A stretch of DNA of 64,000 nt from Chamaecyparis obtusa (lineage: Eukaryota > Streptophyta > Pinopsida > Cupressales > Cupressaceae): contig BSBK01005650.1 in assembly GCA_027943335.1 (NCBI GenBank), positions 1-64,000 of the forward strand. Direction: 5' to 3'. Positions within the stretch are counted from its first letter, which is position 1. Every line of letters starts with the position of its first letter. The position numbers and the translations under genes were made by a program. The notes beneath the pieces are model-generated. The model searched no databases, was not told where the DNA came from, and saw nothing but the letters and a program-made list of their open reading frames with translations. Positions 58,723 through 64,000 of this stretch are shown here, in pieces.

Positions 58723-61700
58723 ATCCTCGTAACTATATTTATTGTAATATGACTGCACCTTCCTTTTGTAACACATACTCCTATCCTGCTCTATTTCAAG
58801 ACGATTCTAATCTTCTTATACTTCACATGTTGCAAAGGGCAAGATTACTTTAAACTCAGGTTTGTTGTGATGTAACATATATACTGAATAATCAATATAA
58901 ATATCTATCCATAGCTATAAAAAATCCCTTCCATTAAGTTCTATGATACTTTTTGAATGGCAACATTAATGCACTTCTGCTTAACCTGAGTAGTATTATC
59001 AAAATTATGTTCATGATTTCTTATCAACATATTCTTCAAAGTTATGTTCATAATTCATTTTTGTTAGCATTTTAAATTGTTCCTTTGAAGACAACACAAG
59101 AAAATAATGTGAAAGATAGAACTTTCTTCGTGTTAGATTCTTAGAAGGGCAAGCTCCCTTGTAATTAAAAAGAACTAATCTAGAACTATTGAGATGATAT
59201 TCTGTTTTAGTATGCAATATAAACAAATGTAAGGTAAACTTATTGAGCAGAAGGCTATTTAAAATTTACGTGCAAAATACAAGATTTTATGTTTTTTGTA
59301 CATCATGAATGGCCTGCCCTAGAGAAAAAAATGGTCGACTTAATAGTTAATGCAAAGACTAAAAAGTGAGTAGGACACAGATTGGATTGGATTCAACAAA
59401 TCAAATAAATGAAATTGCACACAAAGTTATAAGAACCACACTTCACTGAAATCTACATTACAAAGCATGTTTCAATAAAAACAATTCAATTCCTCTAATC
59501 AACACATCAGAAAATCACATGAAAAGTTTGAATAATAATTTCAACAGCATGCAGGCATAAAATTATCATTACACACTGTAGTGCAAATAACATGTATTTA
59601 TAAGTTTTTTCAATATTTCTGTCTGCAATTTATTCAAGGTAAATAAAATGCATGTTAAAACAAACTCAAAAATAAATATACCCAAATACAAAATCTGAAA
59701 CAAAATCATTGAACAGATTTGTAACAAAAATACCAAATGTTTATACATGGACCATCTAGAAGGTCATTTTAAAATATTTTGTGACTGAAAATAAAAGTAG
59801 CTATTGTGGAACTCTGGTCAGTGGGCTTCCATAGCATCAACAACATTTTGAACTCTCTAGAACCTTTAAAGGGATTCCTGCACTCTTTTTCTTGCAAGCT
59901 TGATTCTTTGTGAGTATTCTCTTTTTGGGCTTTGGTGTGAAGTTCTGCATATGTTTTTGGTGTGAGTTCGGCATGGAGGTTTCTGTACTTTAGTTAGTGC
60001 TTGAGCATTCATTTTCCATATCTGAGAAGGAAGTGTGTATTACTCTAGAATTTTCACTGTAACCAGCTTGGTGAACGATCATTTGATTGCAGGCATGAAT
60101 CTTTGCCCTTTTTACATGTCGTATTCATGACTAGATGCATTAATAGTTTCTCTATAAAAAAATGATCAATATTTATGAATTAGGAATTGTTGGGATTCAA
60201 TACATTGAACTGTTTGTGATATGCATCGTATGCATCTAGCTATTGTCTCAATCATTAAATTTACGAGTTCTGTTCTTGATATACCAGATCGAATAATTAC
60301 TCATTTACCCTACATCAGTACGTAGCATGATTCTCTTATATAAACTGTTTCAAATAAGTGAATATAGTATTATAGTCGGTTGTGCAATGCATATAATAGC
60401 AGAGAAGTTAAAAATGAATCGGTTCCATATTATAAAGTTTATACCCTGTTTTTCGAGCATGGATAGCACATCTATATTCTTTTCTTATCATCAAGCACAT
60501 CTATATTCTTTTCTTATTTTCAATGGGCTGGAATTAATAAAGTGAATCTATCATCCTGTCATGAGAAATAGAATAATATACATAGGCGAAGTTCCTTAAT
60601 TTCCAAGTAGAGCCATGGCATGACAAGCAAATCTTTCTTTGAGGCCTTGTATGCACGTCAATCTGGTTTTGATGAATATGGTCAGAACCTGAAATAGTAT
60701 TGTATGATCAAGTTTTCTTAAGTCTTCTAACTCATGTCCTTAAGATTTAACTGTTCAAGTGAAACTCAAGGGTTTGTAATCCATAGGATAATAAACTGTC
60801 AACTTGAGTCATCAAGATAGATTTTGAGCAACCTAGAAGCTGGGTAAATGAAGTTATGGCCTAGAATATGGGTAACATGGTTGCTAAAGGATGATGAGTT
60901 CAAGGAGTTGTGGAAACCTAAATTAAGAAGTCTTATTGACTCTTAACAAGTCTGGTGGTGGCATTGACAACATGAAGAAGTGGGCTTGTACCCTAAAACC
61001 TTGGTCAAGGTGGTACTATGCTACGGGTAGTAATCGTTAGTCACTAGAACCAGCAGGGCAATGTCTAGCTAGGAAGGTCACTTTGATAGGCAAAGATATC
61101 TATAGGTTAGTTGGGTAAGACAGTTGTGGGTTCTACACCAAGTCTCAGATGAAAAAAGAAAATTGAAGCCTGTGTTCACATGCCTTTGGGAAGGGCTGGA
61201 CCACTTCCATGTGGAAGTTGTGCAGGTGACCACTAGGTCATGATTGTAAGATCAAACATTGGGTGGCCAAATCCCTTGATTATACTCTTTTGCCCTATGG
61301 AGGTTTGAAGTTTAAAGAAGTACAACAAAGACTGAACTGTCAAGCTATCGGGTTCTATGAATTTAGTTGATCAGATTTTCAAGGAAGTTAATTGAAAATC
61401 CTTTATCAATTAGTTAACAAACTTCTTAACTCATCTTCATAGGAAAAGGATAGCAGTTATTTTTGTGTGTAAAGCTTATTTCTTTACCTCGTATGAAAAT
61501 TTTAATTTCCTACTTTTAGGGCAGTTATAGTTGGTATGTTACAACAAGGTTATAGTTGGTATGTTACAACAAGGCTTAGTATTCTGTGAAAGCCAGATTC
61601 AAGATTTTTTTTGAATCAGGTGCCAAATTTGCCAAAAGAAGTCATAACGAATGACTTTTATCAATGCAAATTGTTATCTTACAAAACACTTTTTCTGATT

Positions 61701-62136
61701 TCTATATCTACTCCAGATTTTTTGGTGTGGATTTACATTGACAAATGAAACCATGAGAGTTCATATGTATACTAACTGTTGTGCTTATTCAAAGTTTTTT
61801 CTTGGATTCATAATCCCATATCCACCTTTATTAAGCACGTAAGGCTTTTCACAGGGAAATATTTCAGTCCATTTTTTGTGTCGTTTGATTCAACAGTCAA
61901 TAAAAGTGCCCATTGTGCTTGAGCTCAGTGAAGGCTATATGCCTTCCTTTTCTCATTCCATGTATTGTACTCTGATGTATAGTTAGTATCCAATAACTTG
62001 CTTAACAAGTCACTAGGAAGAAAAGCACCATTGAATTACTGGATTCAATCATATTTTTTAGGCAAAAGGTCATGCATTTCCACCTCTGAAACAAACATAT
62101 AAACTATTTATTGCTGGGCACGCTACAATTTTTCAT
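58723..62136. other. Long non-coding stretch
   Basis: No gene or complete element recognised over 3.4 kb. Two small tandem duplications are clear: 24 bp units at 60465-60488 and 60494-60517 (AGCACATCTATATTC...), and perfect 25 bp units at 61525-61549 and 61550-61574 (TTATAGTTGGTATG...). 60900-61400 has text that could be a decayed coding frame, but nothing identifiable. Confidence 0.55.
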
Positions 62137-62330
62137 TTTGTATGGAATCTTCTCTGGTCTAGCTGACACGCCTTTACTATAAGCACGTTAGCAACTGTGT
62201 AAAACTTCGTTCACTTTTCTTTTGTGCTACAGTATAATTCTTGTCAATAACAATGCTTTTTGTATGGTTTCTTCTTTGGTCTAGCTAACATGCCTTCAAT
62301 TCCAGCATGTTAGCAATTGTGCAAAGCTCT
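62137..62330. repeat. 118 bp tandem duplication next to the LTR
   Basis: TTTTGTATGG-x2-TCTTCT-x-TGGTCTAGCT begins two units at about 62137 and 62255. Each continues into an ACACGCC/ACATGCC...GCACGTTAGCAA/GCATGTTAGCAA inverted-repeat-like segment. The second unit is cut by the LTR start at 62331. Confidence 0.7.
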
Positions 62331-63718
62331 TGTGATATCCCTAATTTCAAACTGCTTGAATTCTTCATGAACAACGTAAATATTATGACAAGTCACATGT
62401 ACAAAAATTGTATAATATGCTTAGTAACAAGTGAACTGTAGAAAGGTTCCTAATTATACGATGATTGATGCACTTGGTCGGCTAGACCCAAACATCATCA
62501 TGTAACCAATATTCATAATTGCATGAGAGATTATAAAATCGCATTCATATTCATTCCATTTCACATGTTTCACGACGACCATACATCTCCATAACATCAT
62601 AATCGACATTGCATTAAATAACCAGCGTTACCACTACTTGGTAATGACTTCTATATTTCATATGTATTGCGTATCCCCCACCAACTTATAATTCAATTCC
62701 ATCAATTCATACATCTTACATCATCATACGTGTCCCACACAATTTCCATATTTCCATGCATTACATATCCACATTCATCATTACCATTACATATTAGATG
62801 ATTGGATATAAAAGAATAAAACATATTTAAGTTTATGTTTGAATCAACCAAGTCAAGTTGATAATTGGAATATCATAATCGACTAATTAAGTCGATTAAC
62901 ATAATTGACTAATAAGAGAAGAACCATACATGGCATAACAAACCGATTAATGATTGAAGAGGTACAATTTGGAGAGGTACATCTCTTCCATTGTCAAGAG
63001 TTGTAACCGTTTGATAATTGCAAGGATATAAGATGGAGTTCGAATTTACTCCATAGGCAACATCATCATATATTTTTATATGCTTTTTCTTACCTTTACG
63101 GATTGCTCTATTCAGAGCATATTGTCTTACGACATCCTTGTTGCAAGAATATAAAACTTTATTCAGAGACGACATCTCCAGTGCATAGGTTTATTGCTAC
63201 ATCAGACACAACTGACGTTATAAGCCATATTCAGAAACAACATCTCTTGTGCATATATTTATCGCTACATCAGACACAACCAGCATTATCGTTGCAAGCA
63301 TATAGTCGAATATCAGAGACAACAATCAGATCGCTGTAGCAAGATTACATCAAACTTTGCATATAATCAGTGCCTCGTCAGAAACAGCAACATATACATA
63401 TAAATACATCGATTGTTTGCACAATCGATAAGGGATATTTGCCATTGTATGCGCCATAGTTGTATATATTAGATATTACAATTGCCATTATCAGTTTACC
63501 ATTATAGAACTGACATTGTCATTATAAAATCATTGCAATTTACATTATAGTGAGCATCATAATTATATATTGTCTATTAAATATATTTATAAATAGACCA
63601 GATTGCTCATTTATCATCCATTACTTGCTTAAAAATCATATCTATTTGACATTGTAAGTAGGGAATTTGGAGTAATCGTCCTAGCATTCAGAATACTAAA
63701 AAAAATAGGGACATTACA
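62331..63718 (+). repeat. 5' LTR of a gypsy-like element that leaves the window on the right
   Basis: Starts TGTGATATCCCTAATTT and ends ATAGGGACATTACA; the ends form an imperfect short inverted repeat (TGTGATATCCC / TGTAATGTCCC). A primer-binding-type sequence follows directly. The interior carries about 66 bp direct repeats (from 63163 and 63229, each CAGA-x-AC-x-ACATCTC...CTACATCAGACACAAC). The second LTR is outside the window, so the right boundary is inferred from the primer site and the left from the TG start. Confidence 0.7.
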
Positions 63719-63720
63719 AG

Positions 63721-63740
63721 TGGCATTAGAGCCATCGATC
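63721..63740 (+). other. Primer-binding site, initiator-tRNA-Met-like
   Basis: TGGCATTAGAGCCATCGATC begins two bases after the LTR end. It resembles TGGTATCAGAGCC with two transitions. Confidence 0.7.
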
Positions 63741-64000
63741 TTGCCGGTCTTATGAAGTGACTGAGTGACAAGGAGCTTAAAACATATAGTAGAAGGAAAA
63801 CAAGCCAAAAATCCAGAAATAAGATATAGTGAAAGGAGATATTAACAAGATGGACCAATTATTGAGCAAAGGGAAACCAAAAACTATCTGGACACACAGT
63901 CCTAAACAAAGAATCAGAAAATAATGGGCAAGACAAACATTCACAAAATGAAAGCTCAAAAAGAAAATTTACACCACCTAATTCAAGGCTAGGTATGCCC
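63741..64000 (+). other. Start of the interior of the right-edge element
   Basis: 260 bp of leader without a recognised frame. gag and pol would lie beyond the window. Confidence 0.5.

Noticed and set aside
60900..61400. Possible decayed coding frame
   Set aside because: No motif could be tied to any family and stops are frequent in all frames.

Overview
This is a window of nuclear DNA from a land plant with a large, repeat-rich genome. A gymnosperm, probably a conifer, is my best guess. That rests on old, heavily mutated Ty1/copia and Ty3/gypsy LTR retrotransposons stacked inside one another, L1-type LINE remains, a hAT DNA transposon, and only one convincing host gene in 64 kb. There are no bacterial or organellar features. 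The species itself is inference.

Layout. 1-2440: decayed gypsy gag on the + strand, its 5' end duplicated around a TA/CATA microsatellite. 2515-3530: LTR-like fragment. 3720-5363 and 35150-35386: two halves of one minus-strand ORF of unrecognised family, separated by a nested block. 5364-35149: a minus-strand copia element (7.76 kb without its insertions) whose two LTRs, both 1482 bp, were each later hit by a different gypsy element. Gypsy-A (5898-13800, minus) sits in the left LTR and has gag-protease only. Gypsy-B (19755-33867, plus) sits in the right LTR; it lacks protease, RT and most of integrase and carries a decayed antisense gene with a plant mobile domain. 35595-36730: LINE 3' end. 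37862-41680: a 3.8 kb non-autonomous copia with perfect target-site duplications. 42330-45000: unrecognised decayed ORF. 46090-46615: LTR-like fragment. 46802-50791: a gypsy derivative whose only readable gene is again an antisense plant mobile domain. 51160-52280: another LINE 3' end.

The host gene lies at 53662-56128 on the + strand: two coding exons for a 614-residue protein with an N-terminal cwf21 domain and a charged, Ser-Asp/Glu-rich tail. It is a spliceosome-associated protein of the Cwc21/SRRM2 family, and its reading frame is intact, unlike everything around it. About 1.3 kb downstream is a 1322 bp hAT-type element (57393-58714) with dense GACTC/GAGTC subterminal repeats, an 8 bp target duplication and a decayed copia fragment inside. 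The window ends in the 5' LTR (62331-63718) of another gypsy-like element that runs off the right edge.

Nothing here looks like a working multi-gene system. The most interesting signals are the exactly reconstructable three-level nesting, antisense plant-mobile-domain genes in two separate elements, three clusters of a near-palindromic GTCGTACGAG motif in gypsy-B, a 12 bp repeat patch at the point where gypsy-B lost its pol core, a gag-protease element with a degenerate protease site, and a nonsense-mutation pattern dominated by changes that C-to-T transition explains. LTR divergences and exact identities were judged by eye, not computed.
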